The notes below the pieces were generated by a model. That model was given only the letters and a program-made list of their open reading frames with translations. It had not been told where the DNA came from and searched no databases. Positions 36,148 through 45,176 of a stretch of 64,000 nt of DNA are shown one piece after another; the stretch's first letter is position 1; every line of letters begins with the position of its first letter. The position numbers and the translations under genes were made by a program. Origin of the DNA: Microvirga sp. Mcv34 (GTDB lineage: Bacteria > Pseudomonadota > Alphaproteobacteria > Rhizobiales > Beijerinckiaceae); the NCBI RefSeq assembly GCF_024519725.1, contig NZ_JALJRK010000020.1, forward strand, positions 11,325 through 75,324. Direction: 5' to 3'.

Positions 36148-36346
36148 GAAGGCTCCTGTCGAAATCGGTCAAGCTTTACGGGGCTCGATGTGCAACAGCT
36201 ATCGATTGGCTCCGGTCTCGACAACGCCCTGGTGGGAGATTCGGTGCAAAACAGTTCAGTTTCCCTTGCAGCATCAGTTGTCATCGGCCTGTCATGGACG
36301 GGGCGCATGAGGGGCCGGCCAATCTTGACCGTCTCGTGGGGACTCC

Positions 36347-38527
36347 ATGCACCGCTCTTTCCTCGCCGGCTCGCTCGCCGTTGCACTCCTCTCCGGCACG
36401 GCGCTCAGCGCCTCCGCGGCCGAGTATTTCGACCGCATCGCCAGCTTCCCCATCACCTCGAACCTGCCGAAGGACTCGGACCAGAAGGCCGAGACCGTGG
36501 CCGAGATCATCTCGGCGAGCGAAGACGGCAAGCTGCTGGTCTACACGGACAGCCCCCGCAAGGCGCTGGGCTTCATCGACATCACCGATCCGGCTTCCCC
36601 TCAACCGGGCGGGATGCTTGCGGTGGGCGGCGAGCCCACCTCGGTGAAGGTCGTGGGCGGGAAGGCCTATGTGGCCGTCAATACTTCTGAGAGCTTCACC
36701 AACCCGAGCGGCAAGCTCGTGGCCGTGAACCTCGCGAACCGCAAGATCGTGGCCGAATGCCCGCTGCCGGGTCAGCCCGATTCCGTGGCCGCCCATGCGG
36801 GCATCCTCGCCGTCGCCATCGAGAACGAGCGCAACGAGGAGATCAACGACGGCGCGCTTCCGCAATTGCCCGCCGGCGCCCTGGTGGTCGCGTCCCTCAA
36901 CGGCGACGCGCTCGATTGCGCGGCTCTCAGGACCGTCGATCTGACGGGCCTCGCGGCCGTCGCCGGCGAGGACCCAGAGCCGGAATTCGTGGATGTGTCC
37001 GAGGACGGCAAGGTCGTCGTGACCTTGCAGGAGAACAACCATATCGCCATCGTCGACGGCAAGAGCGGCAAGGTCGAGGCGCATTTCTCCGCCGGCACCG
37101 TCGACCTGAAGAACATCGACACCAAGAAGGACGGCAAGATCGATCTGACCGGCGCCATGGACAAGGTCGCCCGCGAGCCGGATGCGGTGCACTGGATCGA
37201 CGGCAATCGCTTCGTGACGGCGAACGAGGGCGACTGGAAGGGCGGCTCGCGCGGCTTCACCATCTTCAACAAGGACGGCAGCGTCGCTTACGAATCCGGC
37301 GCGAGCCTGGAGCACGAGATCGTCTCGCTCGGCCATTACCCGGACAAGCGCAACAAGAAGGGCGTCGAAATCGAAGGCATCGAGACGGGCCGCTTCGGCA
37401 ACGACACTCTCATCTTCGTCGGCTCCGAGCGCGGTTCGGTCGTCGCGGTTTACCGCGACACGGGCGCGGCGCCGGAACTCCTGCAGGTTCTGCCCTCCGG
37501 CATCGGCCCGGAGGGCCTTCTCGCCATCCCGTCGCGCAATCTCTTCGTGTCCACGAGCGAGACGGATCTACACGGTGAGGGAGGTGCCGCTCCGCATGTG
37601 ATGATCTACCAGCGCGCCGAGCGCGCGGCTCCTGCCTATCCGACGATCCGTTCAGCGAAGAACGCCGAGGGACTGCCCATGGGCTGGGGCGCCCTGTCCG
37701 GCCTCGCCGCCGACAAGACGCAGGCCGGCAAGCTCTATGCGATCACGGACAGCTTCTACAGCGCGGCGCCGCGCATCCTCACCATCGACGCCACGAAGAA
37801 GCCCGCGCTGATCACGGCCGAGACGCTCGTGACGCGCAACGGCGCCGCCGCCGAGAAGCTCGACCTCGAAGGCATCGCCGTGGCGCGGGACGGGTTCTGG
37901 CTCGCCTCTGAGGGCAATCTGGAAAAAGGTGTCAAGAACCTGCTCATCCGCACCGATGCCATGGGGGCGATCCAGGAAGAGATCAACGTCCCGGCGGAGC
38001 TCGAAAAAGGTGCGAAGAATTACGGCTTCGAAGGTGTGACCGTGACAGGCTCGGGGTCTGAGGAGATCGTCTGGCTCGCGGTCCAGCGCGAATGGGCGGA
38101 CGACGGCAAGAACGCCGTGAAGCTTCTCGCCTACAAGCCGTCCGACAAGAGCTGGAGCGCCGTGCGCTATCCGCTCGAGAGCGCGGAAGCCGGCTGGATC
38201 GGCCTGTCGGAGATCACCGCGGCGGGCGACCGCGTCATCATCATCGAGCGCGACAACCAGATTGCCGAGAAGGCCAAGGTGAAGCGGCTCTATGCGGTGT
38301 CCCTCGCGGACATGAAGCCCGTCACGCCCGGCGGCGAGCTGCCGCTCGTGCGGAAGACCCTGGTGCGCGATCTCCTGCCGGATCTCAAATCCGCCAAGGG
38401 CTACGTGCTCGACAAGGTCGAAGGCTTCGCCATCGATGCGGCGGGCGATGCCTATATCGTCACCGACAACGACGGCGTCGACAATTCCTCCGGCGAGACG
38501 CAGTTCCTCAAGCTCGGCAAGCTTTGA
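36347..38527 (+). CDS. Secreted beta-propeller / esterase-like phytase family protein, 726 aa
   Basis: A signal peptide is obvious (FLAGSLAVALLSGTALSASA). Residues about 40-420 read as a beta-propeller with strands such as VAEIISASEDGKLLVYTDS, GGEPTSVKVVGGKAYVAVN and DGKVVVTLQENNHIAIVDG. The C-terminal part (about 430-720), with GWGALSGLAADKTQAGKLYA, LDLEGIAVARDGFWLASEG and VEGFAIDAAGDAYIVTDNDG, fits the esterase-like activity of phytase domain. It is probably periplasmic or extracellular, releasing phosphate or acting on esters; activity is inferred from family name only. Preceded by its own 200-base upstream region divergent from DUF808. Confidence 0.85.
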   Translation: MHRSFLAGSLAVALLSGTALSASAAEYFDRIASFPITSNLPKDSDQKAETVAEIISASEDGKLLVYTDSPRKALGFIDITDPASPQPGGMLAVGGEPTSVKVVGGKAYVAVNTSESFTNPSGKLVAVNLANRKIVAECPLPGQPDSVAAHAGILAVAIENERNEEINDGALPQLPAGALVVASLNGDALDCAALRTVDLTGLAAVAGEDPEPEFVDVSEDGKVVVTLQENNHIAIVDGKSGKVEAHFSAGTVDLKNIDTKKDGKIDLTGAMDKVAREPDAVHWIDGNRFVTANEGDWKGGSRGFTIFNKDGSVAYESGASLEHEIVSLGHYPDKRNKKGVEIEGIETGRFGNDTLIFVGSERGSVVAVYRDTGAAPELLQVLPSGIGPEGLLAIPSRNLFVSTSETDLHGEGGAAPHVMIYQRAERAAPAYPTIRSAKNAEGLPMGWGALSGLAADKTQAGKLYAITDSFYSAAPRILTIDATKKPALITAETLVTRNGAAAEKLDLEGIAVARDGFWLASEGNLEKGVKNLLIRTDAMGAIQEEINVPAELEKGAKNYGFEGVTVTGSGSEEIVWLAVQREWADDGKNAVKLLAYKPSDKSWSAVRYPLESAEAGWIGLSEITAAGDRVIIIERDNQIAEKAKVKRLYAVSLADMKPVTPGGELPLVRKTLVRDLLPDLKSAKGYVLDKVEGFAIDAAGDAYIVTDNDGVDNSSGETQFLKLGKL

Positions 38528-38552
38528 GCTTCATCGGCCATACGACAGACGA

Positions 38553-38575
38553 GAAGGGCCCTCGCAGGGTCCTTC
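38553..38575. terminator. Hairpin terminator between convergent genes
   Basis: GAAGGGCCCT (38553-38562) pairs with AGGGTCCTTC (38566-38575) with one G-T wobble and a 3-base loop. It serves the secreted phytase-like gene and the convergent restriction-modification gene. Confidence 0.65.
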
Positions 38576-38582
38576 TTGCATC

Positions 38583-41500
38583 TTACGCAACCTTGCGGGC
38601 GAGGTAGCGTCCGTCCGGCGTCGTGGCGATGCGGCCATAGCGGACGAGGGTCACGAGGGCCTGCTCGACGCGCGGCTCGATGCGCTTGCCGCCGCGCTTG
38701 AAGCCGCGCGCCAGCGCAGCCGCATCCATGGGCCGGCCGGCCGACAGAAGGGCGTGCTCGACCGCGAGCGAATCCTCGTGCCGATCCTTCGGAAAGGCCG
38801 GGAGAGAGCGGTCGATGGCCACCACATTCGCCGTGAGGTCGAGTTCTTCGGTCCTCGTCGCCGTGCCCCTGGCGAAGCGCGGGATCTGGTAATCGGGCCG
38901 GAGCCAGCGCACAAGCCCGGCCGCTTCTTCCGGGGCCCGCTCGGCATTCAGCGCCACCAACCGTTCGAGGATTTCCTCGTCAGTGAGATTATCCGGCCAG
39001 CCATAGGCCTGGAACACGAGCCGGTCGAGTCGCTCGTGCAGTTCCTTCAGGATGAGGATCAACCCCTGGTCCTTGATGCGCTCCTCGTCGGGCGTGAGCA
39101 CGACCGGCTCGCCCTGTGTCATCCCCGGCGAGCCGGAGGCGCAGGAAGGGGACCCATGATCAGGCGCCGCGAGCCCTCTCCCCCCTTGTGGAGGAGAGAT
39201 GGAGAGGGGGGTGCCGGCGCCATGCTCTGAGATGCTGGCGCCGGCACCCCCACCCCTAGCCCCTCCCCACAAGGAGGAGGGGGATCCAGTGCGCGCCGCC
39301 TCCATCACCTTCAGCTTCTCCAGCACGTTGTACATCTGCGTCAGCGTGAGCTTCGGATGCTCGGCCTGGCGAGACTTGCGGAACGCGTCGAGTTCCTCCG
39401 CGACGGCGCGGATTTCGGCCTTCAGGGTCTCGGATGGATCGGGGAAGGGAAACTTATTAAAGCACTCCGTGTGATTATACGTATGGTCGTTACCAGCACC
39501 GAGCCATCCGCCAGTATGAAGTGCAAAAGTGATATGAGGACGGGAGGATAGAATGCCTAAATGCAAACTATCGTTAATGGCTATTGCGATTACCTTGCTC
39601 TCTGGCAGAAAGTCCTTGTCATAGAAGCTAAATATTTTGTGCTTTGCAGTTCGAGAGGTGCAAATATATCGCTTGATGTTAACAAGCGCCTCTCTAAGGC
39701 GCGGAGCGGGCTCCCCGTATCTCCACCACTTTATTCTACGAATGTCGCGCCGGTTTAAGTCTCGCTCCGGCTTAACTGTGCCTAGAAGATGATTGTAGAT
39801 AATTGGTGCGTTTTTTCGGAGAAATTCATCGGAGTAGTCATCTGTGTCTATGACGAACACTCCTCTTGGAGCTCCAACAACATCTCGCCCATTGATGAAC
39901 TTTTTGATCAGCCCGGCGTAAAGGAGGCTATGGCTGCTCCAGTTAAGTGCCGTCTTCTCATCAAGGATAAAGCCTTCACCATTTAGCTGCACTCCCTTAT
40001 GAGCCAAGCTTCTAGTCGCTTCCAACTCTTGGAGATTGGACAGGTCATGACCAATCGAAAGATCTGGATTTATCCTGCCTATAGAGGAGCTAAATTGTAG
40101 ATATGGCTGGTCTGTATCTAGTGCATCCTCACAAGTAACCTCTAAAAGCACGCCATCCTGCTCGCCCTTCGTTGCGACCGTCATCGCAATGCGCACTGCC
40201 GCTGAGTCCGCCGCCGCCTTCGTCCATGGATGATCCGGGATCGCCATCACCAGTGACACGGGCGTCTTCGCCTCCATGCGCTTCTTCATCACGCGGCGTG
40301 AGAATTCCTGCGTAATCGAGTTGGTGGTCACGAAGCCGAAGCGGCGCAGGAGTGAGTTCTTCGCGGTCAGGATTTCCGCCGCGTGGTCCCACCAATACAT
40401 GACGAGATCGGCGCTGTCGTTCATGTGCCTGTGCGCTGCCCAGAGCGCTTCCGTGTAGGCGTCGCCGAGGCGGGCGCGCAGATCCTTGCCGCCGATGAAC
40501 GGCGGATTGCCCACGATGAACTCCGCTTCCGGCCATTCGGGACGGCGGGCATTCGGATAGGTTTCGATGCGCTTGCCGTCTTTCTCCATGACCTGCGGCA
40601 CAGGATAGCCGTCCCATGTAAGGACGGCGTCGTAGCCCTGGCGCCGGCCGAAATTGATGGTCTGGAAGGCGCGCAGGATCGGCTCGGATGGGTGACCCGT
40701 GCGGTTGCGGTAATGCTGCTGCAAGAAGCCGATCCATACCACGAGTTCGGCGATCGCCGCGGCGCGCGGGTTGAGCTCGAGGCCGAGGAACTGGTGCGGG
40801 TCGACGGTCTCCCGGTCGAGGCCCATGCTTTCCGGCTCGCCGAGCTGCGCCAGTGTCTCCAGCACCTCGCCTTCGAGCTTCTTCATCAGCTCCAGCGAAA
40901 CATACAGGAAGTTGCCGGTGCCGCAGGCGGGGTCGAGCACCCGCGTGGTGCAGAGACGGCGGTGGAAGGCGTGCACGATGGCGATCGCCGCCTTCTCGTC
41001 GCCGGTTTCCTTGGCGTGCTCGGCCTTGCGCAGGGCGGTCTGCCAGTCGTCGCGCAGCGGCTCCATGACGGTGGCCTGCACGAGGCGCTGCACGTAGGCG
41101 CGCGGCGTGTAATGGGCGCCGAGCTTTCGGCGCTCGGTCCTGTCGAGAGCCTGTTCCAAGAGCGTTCCGAAGATGGCGGGGTCGACCTCGGTCCACGAGT
41201 ACTTCGCAGCCGCCAGCAGCTCGCCGATCTCCTCGCGGCCGAGGTCGAACACGGTCGTGTCCTTGAACAGGCCGCCGTTGAAGTGGCGCACGCGGGTTTC
41301 GATCACATGGCTGAACTCGTCTCCCTTCTCCATCTGCTGCCAGAGCGCCTTGAGCCGGTGCGGGAAGTGCTCAGGGTCCACGACGCTCTTCTCCAGGATC
41401 GCCTTGAAACTGTCGGGGGGAAGCAGCGCGACATCCTCGGCGAACATGGTGAAGAGGCAGCGCATGAGGAAATGGGCCACGTCCTCCGCGTCGCATCCGC

Positions 41501-42206
41501 GCTCCTCCAGGGACTTGCTCACCTGCGCGAGGCGCTTGGCGATGTCGCGGGTGACGCGGGCCGCCTCCTTGGACGGATCGAGCCCGTGGGGCTCCTGCCA
41601 GATTCGCTTCAGAAGCGTGCGCGTCGCCTCCGTGCGCAGATCCTGCAGGTAGACGCGATAGCCGTTACGATCCGGGAAATGGCTGTAGGCGCGTCCCGTG
41701 CCGGTGAAATCCGCATAGAGCTCCAGGCAATGGCCCACGTCGCACACGATGATGAAGGGCGGCGCAGGATGGTCCGGATCGAGCAGGAAGACATAGGATT
41801 CCGCCTGCTGGCGCGCATTCTTCATCATCACGTCCCATCCCCGCGCGATGCCGCGGCGACCGAGATCGGCGGGCTCTTCGGCGAGCATGGAAAGCTGGCC
41901 CGGAATGGCCTTCTGTTTGCCCGGCAGGCGCGATTGCTTGGCCTCGAGGATGAAGGCGTTCTTCTTGTAGAGATCGATGCGCTTGTGAGCGGTCGCCGCG
42001 TCTCCGTCCCGGGGGCGGACGGCGCGCTCGAACACGTAGTCGTTCCGCTCCCGCTCCGCGCCCGCCGGGTCGGGGCGCCGCACGCCGAGCACATCGCAGA
42101 GCTCCGCCAGAAACATCTGGTAATTGGCGCGCTCCGCGCCGCCCTCCCGCGAGGTCCACCGGTTGATGAAGACGTCGACAGCGTCGACAGAGGAGGCAGG
42201 AGACAT
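38583..42206 (-). CDS. MmeI-like type II restriction-modification enzyme, 1207 aa
   Basis: One chain combining nuclease, methyltransferase and specificity, as in type IIL enzymes. RIDLYKKNAFILEAKQSR (about 73-92) fits the PD-ExK nuclease. TRVLDPACGTGNFLYVS (about 424) is the SAM-binding motif and VGNPPFIGG (about 565) the N6-adenine catalytic motif NPPF. The long AT-rich region at about residues 690-925 should be the target-recognition domain. A foreign-looking insert of about 60 Gly/Ser/Pro-rich residues (about 972-1032) comes from a palindromic repeat but keeps the frame. The C-terminus has helices containing NLTDEEILERLVALN. No partner R, M or S gene is adjacent, consistent with self-sufficiency. 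Whether it is active cannot be told. Confidence 0.85.
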   Translation of the reverse strand: MSPASSVDAVDVFINRWTSREGGAERANYQMFLAELCDVLGVRRPDPAGAERERNDYVFERAVRPRDGDAATAHKRIDLYKKNAFILEAKQSRLPGKQKAIPGQLSMLAEEPADLGRRGIARGWDVMMKNARQQAESYVFLLDPDHPAPPFIIVCDVGHCLELYADFTGTGRAYSHFPDRNGYRVYLQDLRTEATRTLLKRIWQEPHGLDPSKEAARVTRDIAKRLAQVSKSLEERGCDAEDVAHFLMRCLFTMFAEDVALLPPDSFKAILEKSVVDPEHFPHRLKALWQQMEKGDEFSHVIETRVRHFNGGLFKDTTVFDLGREEIGELLAAAKYSWTEVDPAIFGTLLEQALDRTERRKLGAHYTPRAYVQRLVQATVMEPLRDDWQTALRKAEHAKETGDEKAAIAIVHAFHRRLCTTRVLDPACGTGNFLYVSLELMKKLEGEVLETLAQLGEPESMGLDRETVDPHQFLGLELNPRAAAIAELVVWIGFLQQHYRNRTGHPSEPILRAFQTINFGRRQGYDAVLTWDGYPVPQVMEKDGKRIETYPNARRPEWPEAEFIVGNPPFIGGKDLRARLGDAYTEALWAAHRHMNDSADLVMYWWDHAAEILTAKNSLLRRFGFVTTNSITQEFSRRVMKKRMEAKTPVSLVMAIPDHPWTKAAADSAAVRIAMTVATKGEQDGVLLEVTCEDALDTDQPYLQFSSSIGRINPDLSIGHDLSNLQELEATRSLAHKGVQLNGEGFILDEKTALNWSSHSLLYAGLIKKFINGRDVVGAPRGVFVIDTDDYSDEFLRKNAPIIYNHLLGTVKPERDLNRRDIRRIKWWRYGEPAPRLREALVNIKRYICTSRTAKHKIFSFYDKDFLPESKVIAIAINDSLHLGILSSRPHITFALHTGGWLGAGNDHTYNHTECFNKFPFPDPSETLKAEIRAVAEELDAFRKSRQAEHPKLTLTQMYNVLEKLKVMEAARTGSPSSLWGGARGGGAGASISEHGAGTPLSISPPQGGRGLAAPDHGSPSCASGSPGMTQGEPVVLTPDEERIKDQGLILILKELHERLDRLVFQAYGWPDNLTDEEILERLVALNAERAPEEAAGLVRWLRPDYQIPRFARGTATRTEELDLTANVVAIDRSLPAFPKDRHEDSLAVEHALLSAGRPMDAAALARGFKRGGKRIEPRVEQALVTLVRYGRIATTPDGRYLARKVA
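39117..39290. repeat. Palindromic repeat inserted in frame in the restriction-modification gene
   Basis: TGTCATCCCCGGCGAGCCGG opens a copy of the intergenic repeat seen at 1089 and 16489. Next to it is a 16-bp perfect inverted repeat (39207-39222 with 39236-39251, loop 13), flanked by mirrored CTCCCC/GGGGAG-type arms. The reading frame runs straight through it. Confidence 0.75.
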
Positions 42207-42250
42207 CGACTACGCAACATGAGGAGGCCGGACAAACCGGACGTTGCGAA

Positions 42251-42280
42251 TTTCTACAACCTAAAAATGAATAGAGTCAA
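42251..42280 (-). promoter_or_regulatory. Candidate promoter of the restriction-modification gene
   Basis: TTGACT (42280-42275) and TAGAAA (42256-42251) lie 18 bases apart on the minus strand, about 45 bases before the ATG at 42206. The palindrome CACCTATAAGGTG just upstream could bind a regulator. Confidence 0.45.
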
Positions 42281-42475
42281 AATACACCTATAAGGTGCAG
42301 ACGCGCTCACGGCCCGGCGCTCCCCGCCGATGAGCCAGGAGGTATCGGACCGGACCCCGAACGCGGCTTCACGTCGGGGTCCGATGGCTCTAGGAAGCGT
42401 TCGGTTGTCGGGAGAGCGCCCCTGCGCGGGGCCGGGTGCCGGCCTGCGAGGCAGGCAGGGAGAGAGGGGACGGGA

Positions 42476-42718
42476 TCAGGCGGTGAAGGCCGTCGGACCC
42501 CTCATGTAGGCTTCCACCCGGTCGATATCGACCTGGGTTTCGTCCGGAGACGTATTGGGCTGCGTGTCCGGCTGCGTGTCCGGCTGCGTCTCGGCCAGGG
42601 GCTGTTCTTCCGCCGGATCGGTCAGGGGGGCGAGGTCGTTCGCGGCGTCGTGAACGGTTTGAAGAAACTCGCTCTGCCCGTCGTCGTCCGGGCTCTCAGG
42701 GGGTAGGCGCGGACTCAT
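42476..42718 (-). CDS. Hypothetical acidic repeat protein, 80 aa
   Basis: A low-complexity acidic protein, MSPRLPPESPDDDGQSEF onward, with a run of QPDT units in the middle produced by a 12-base tandem repeat at about 42559-42594 (three copies). It ends VDIDRVEAYMRGPTAFTA. AAGGAG stands 7 bases before the ATG, so translation is credible. There is no membrane segment or known fold, and it is probably disordered. The repeat invites copy-number variation between strains. Function unknown. Confidence 0.6.
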   Translation of the reverse strand: MSPRLPPESPDDDGQSEFLQTVHDAANDLAPLTDPAEEQPLAETQPDTQPDTQPNTSPDETQVDIDRVEAYMRGPTAFTA

Positions 42719-42855
42719 GGCATTCTCCTTTGGGAGTAGGCAGGATTATTGGCGCGATCCATGTCACAAATAGGGCGCCGCCCCGGACGGACGATGCCGA
42801 TCGCGTGATCGCGACGGGTATCGATCCTGGTTCCGGATGGCGGCTCCGCCGTGCC

Positions 42856-43245
42856 TCAGGCGCAGCTGCGGCCCATGGCGTTGAGGCCCTCGTCGAGGAG
42901 GTCGGCCAGGTTGGGAATGCCGATGAGCCAGTCGGCCGTCGAGAGCGAGCTTGCCGCCTCGCGTTCGCGGGCGAGGCGCACGGCGGCGCCCCATTCCTCC
43001 GGCTCCATGTCGCCGCGGCCGATATAGACCAGGGCGATCAGGTCGGCGCGCTCGTCGTCGTTGAGACCCGTGATCACGTCGCGGATCTCCTCCTCCGTCG
43101 CGTCGTCCGGCGAGGAGGTGAGGGCGTCGACGCTGCCGTCGTCGATAGGGTTCGAGCCCGAGGCCGGATCCGTGATGCCTTCCTTCACATCGATGGCCCT
43201 GACCCGGAGAATGAGTTCGCAAACCTTATCGAGCGCGATGTCCAT
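42856..43245 (-). CDS. DUF3775 family protein, 129 aa
   Basis: MDIALDKVCELILRVRAIDV leads into the DUF3775 pattern (EEEIRDVITGLNDDERADLI, ALVYIGRGDMEPEEW, LADLLDEGLNAMG). All-helical and soluble with no catalytic residues evident. The family is widespread in Alphaproteobacteria with no assigned role. It runs on the same strand as the acidic repeat protein and is divergent from the C13 peptidase-like gene. Confidence 0.8.
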   Translation of the reverse strand: MDIALDKVCELILRVRAIDVKEGITDPASGSNPIDDGSVDALTSSPDDATEEEIRDVITGLNDDERADLIALVYIGRGDMEPEEWGAAVRLAREREAASSLSTADWLIGIPNLADLLDEGLNAMGRSCA

Positions 43246-43397
43246 AAAACCCTCTTGGCATGTAACGCGTGACTGACCTGACAGGGAAACCCGGAAAAGG
43301 GCATTCGGTTCAGCTTAAAGCGTCGGCCCGGCCTAAGGGGCGATCCTTGGCTTTCGCGGCGGTCTGCGCCTAAACTGGACTGAGGCTGGGATCTGTC

Positions 43398-44222
43398 ATG
43401 CACCGCTTGCTCGCTTTCTGTCTGGTTGGACTCTCGCTCGCCATCGGCCCATTCCATGAGGCGCACGGCCAGCCGGCTCGCAGGGCCGAGGCGGGCAAAC
43501 TGGCGCCACAACGTCCGGGGCAGACCGACGTCTATATCCTGTCGTTCGGCCTCTGGGGGCCGCAGAGCGTGTTCGAGAGCGAGGCCCGGGGAGCGGCGCG
43601 TATCCTCGAGACGCAGTTCGACGGGAAGGGGCGCTCCATCGTCCGGGTCAACACCAAGCGCCGCGCCGGCGCGATGCCCGAGACCCTGATGGCCGCCGCC
43701 GCGGCGGCCGGGAAGGCGCTCGATCCCGCCGAGGACATCGTGGTGCTCGTCCTCACCTCGCATGGCGGCCCGGAAGGGATCGGGCTCGTGGCCGGGCGCG
43801 ACGCGCTTCTCGTCACGCCGGACAATGTCCGGGAGCTGCTCGACCGGACCCGGGCCGAGCATCGGGTGCTGATCGTCTCAGCCTGCTATTCGGGCGTCTT
43901 CGCCCGGGAGCTGGCGGACCCCCGCACCCTCGTCATCACGGCGGCGGCGGCCGACAAGCCATCCTTCGGCTGCCGGGACGGGGCGACCTGGACCTATTTC
44001 GGCGATGCCTTCTTCAACAGAGCCCTGAGGAGCGAGGTCCGCTTCGACGCCGCCTTCGAGACGGCCCGCGGCCTCGTCACGGAACGGGAGAAACGGGAAG
44101 GGTTCGATCCGTCGAACCCGCAGATCGCCGGTGGGGAGGAGGTCCTGGGACGGTTGAGGGAAGCCTGCCGGGCTGCTCCCGCGCAGCAGGCTGGGCGCGC
44201 GGCGCGATCGGCCAGCTGCTGA
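43398..44222 (+). CDS. Peptidase C13 (legumain-like, caspase-fold) protein, 274 aa
   Basis: An N-terminal signal peptide is likely (RLLAFCLVGLSLAIG..HG). The clan CD catalytic dyad is visible: VVLVLTSHGGPEG with H122 and VLIVSACYSGVFAR with C163, each after a hydrophobic strand. VYILSFGLWGPQSVFE resembles the first strand of bacterial C13 proteins. Legumain-type enzymes cut after Asn/Asp; bacterial members are periplasmic or exported and mostly uncharacterised. The gene stands alone, with its upstream region shared with the divergent DUF3775 gene. Confidence 0.8.
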   Translation: MHRLLAFCLVGLSLAIGPFHEAHGQPARRAEAGKLAPQRPGQTDVYILSFGLWGPQSVFESEARGAARILETQFDGKGRSIVRVNTKRRAGAMPETLMAAAAAAGKALDPAEDIVVLVLTSHGGPEGIGLVAGRDALLVTPDNVRELLDRTRAEHRVLIVSACYSGVFARELADPRTLVITAAAADKPSFGCRDGATWTYFGDAFFNRALRSEVRFDAAFETARGLVTEREKREGFDPSNPQIAGGEEVLGRLREACRAAPAQQAGRAARSASC

Positions 44223-44341
44223 GCCTGCGGCGTTCGGTCTCTTCATCGTAATCCGGCCGATCGACGTTCATTGGCTTGACAGTCCCATCAGGACGATTAG
44301 GGCAGAGCGCCCTGTCGATCTGAGCCCGTACCGGAACCACC

Positions 44342-44683
44342 ATGAGCCCCCATACGACACCCGTCCTGATGCTGGTCGCATCGAACGTCTTCATGACCTT
44401 CGCTTGGTACGGACATCTCAAGTTCAAGACGTCGCCCCTCTGGATCGCCGTCATGGCGAGCTGGGCCATCGCCTTCGTCGAATACTGGTTCGCCGTGCCG
44501 GCCAACCGGATCGGCTCGTCCGTCTACTCGGCGGCCGAGCTCAAGACCATGCAGGAGGTCATCACCCTCGTGGTCTTCGCGGTCTTCTCGGTGTTCTACC
44601 TGAAGGAGCCCCTCGGCTGGAACCATCTCGTCGGCTTCGGCCTCATCGCCACGGGCGCGGCCTTCATCTTCCAGGCGCGCTGA
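44342..44683 (+). CDS. DUF486 (DMT-superfamily) membrane protein, 113 aa
   Basis: Four membrane helices: about 8-24, 32-51, 69-87 and 93-111. LMLVASNVFMTFAWYGHLKF and YWFAVPANRIGSSVYSAAELK are DUF486 landmarks, and the family belongs to the drug/metabolite transporter superfamily as small dimerising proteins. Only 2 bases separate its stop from the next start, so it heads a tight operon with the DUF3052 and YnfA genes. Substrate unknown. Confidence 0.85.
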   Translation: MSPHTTPVLMLVASNVFMTFAWYGHLKFKTSPLWIAVMASWAIAFVEYWFAVPANRIGSSVYSAAELKTMQEVITLVVFAVFSVFYLKEPLGWNHLVGFGLIATGAAFIFQAR

Positions 44684-44685
44684 GC

Positions 44686-45120
44686 ATGAGCGCGGGCTAT
44701 TCCGGAACGCCCTTGCCGAAGAAGCTCGGGTTTAGGGATGGTCAGCGGGCTGCTTTCATCGGGCTCCCCAACGACCTTTCCTGGCTGGCGGGCAGCGTGG
44801 ACCTGCAAGAGGCCTGGCTTGAACCGGCGTTCACGGACACCTTACCCCATGGCCTGGATGTCGTGCACCTGTTCACTGTTGAGGCAGAGCCGCTTGGGAA
44901 GCTGCTTGACGGTCTCAAGCAGCGCATCGTGCCGAATGGGATGATCTGGGTTTCATGGCCGAAGAAGAGCGCGAAGGTGCCGACCGACGTAACGGAGGAC
45001 GTGATACGCTCCGCCGCCCTGGGCCGAGGTCTCGTGGATGTGAAGGTCTGCGCGGTGGATGCGGTGTGGTCAGGCCTGAAGCTCGTGATCCCGAAAGCAC
45101 TGCGAGCTGCCACGTCGTGA
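44686..45120 (+). CDS. DUF3052 family protein, 144 aa
   Basis: [20 protein letters not shown] followed by [39 protein letters not shown] and [19 protein letters not shown] matches DUF3052, a soluble Rossmann-like protein of unknown role. I start at ATG 44686; upstream in-frame codons overlap the DUF486 gene and are not family-like. The stop overlaps the ATG of a tiny frame that in turn overlaps the YnfA start. Confidence 0.8.
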   Translation: MSAGYSGTPLPKKLGFRDGQRAAFIGLPNDLSWLAGSVDLQEAWLEPAFTDTLPHGLDVVHLFTVEAEPLGKLLDGLKQRIVPNGMIWVSWPKKSAKVPTDVTEDVIRSAALGRGLVDVKVCAVDAVWSGLKLVIPKALRAATS

Positions 45121-45176
45121 TGGCGAAGGATCCCATGGGGCTCGCCTCGTTCACTCGTCCGCTGGCGAAGCGATGA
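45120..45176 (+). CDS. Possible 18-residue small ORF coupling DUF3052 and YnfA
   Basis: ATG at 45120 overlaps the DUF3052 stop (TGATG) and its TGA at 45174-45176 overlaps the YnfA start (ATGA). The product would read [18 protein letters not shown]. It might serve to carry ribosomes to ynfA rather than make a functional peptide; chance is possible. Confidence 0.3.
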   Translation: MAKDPMGLASFTRPLAKR

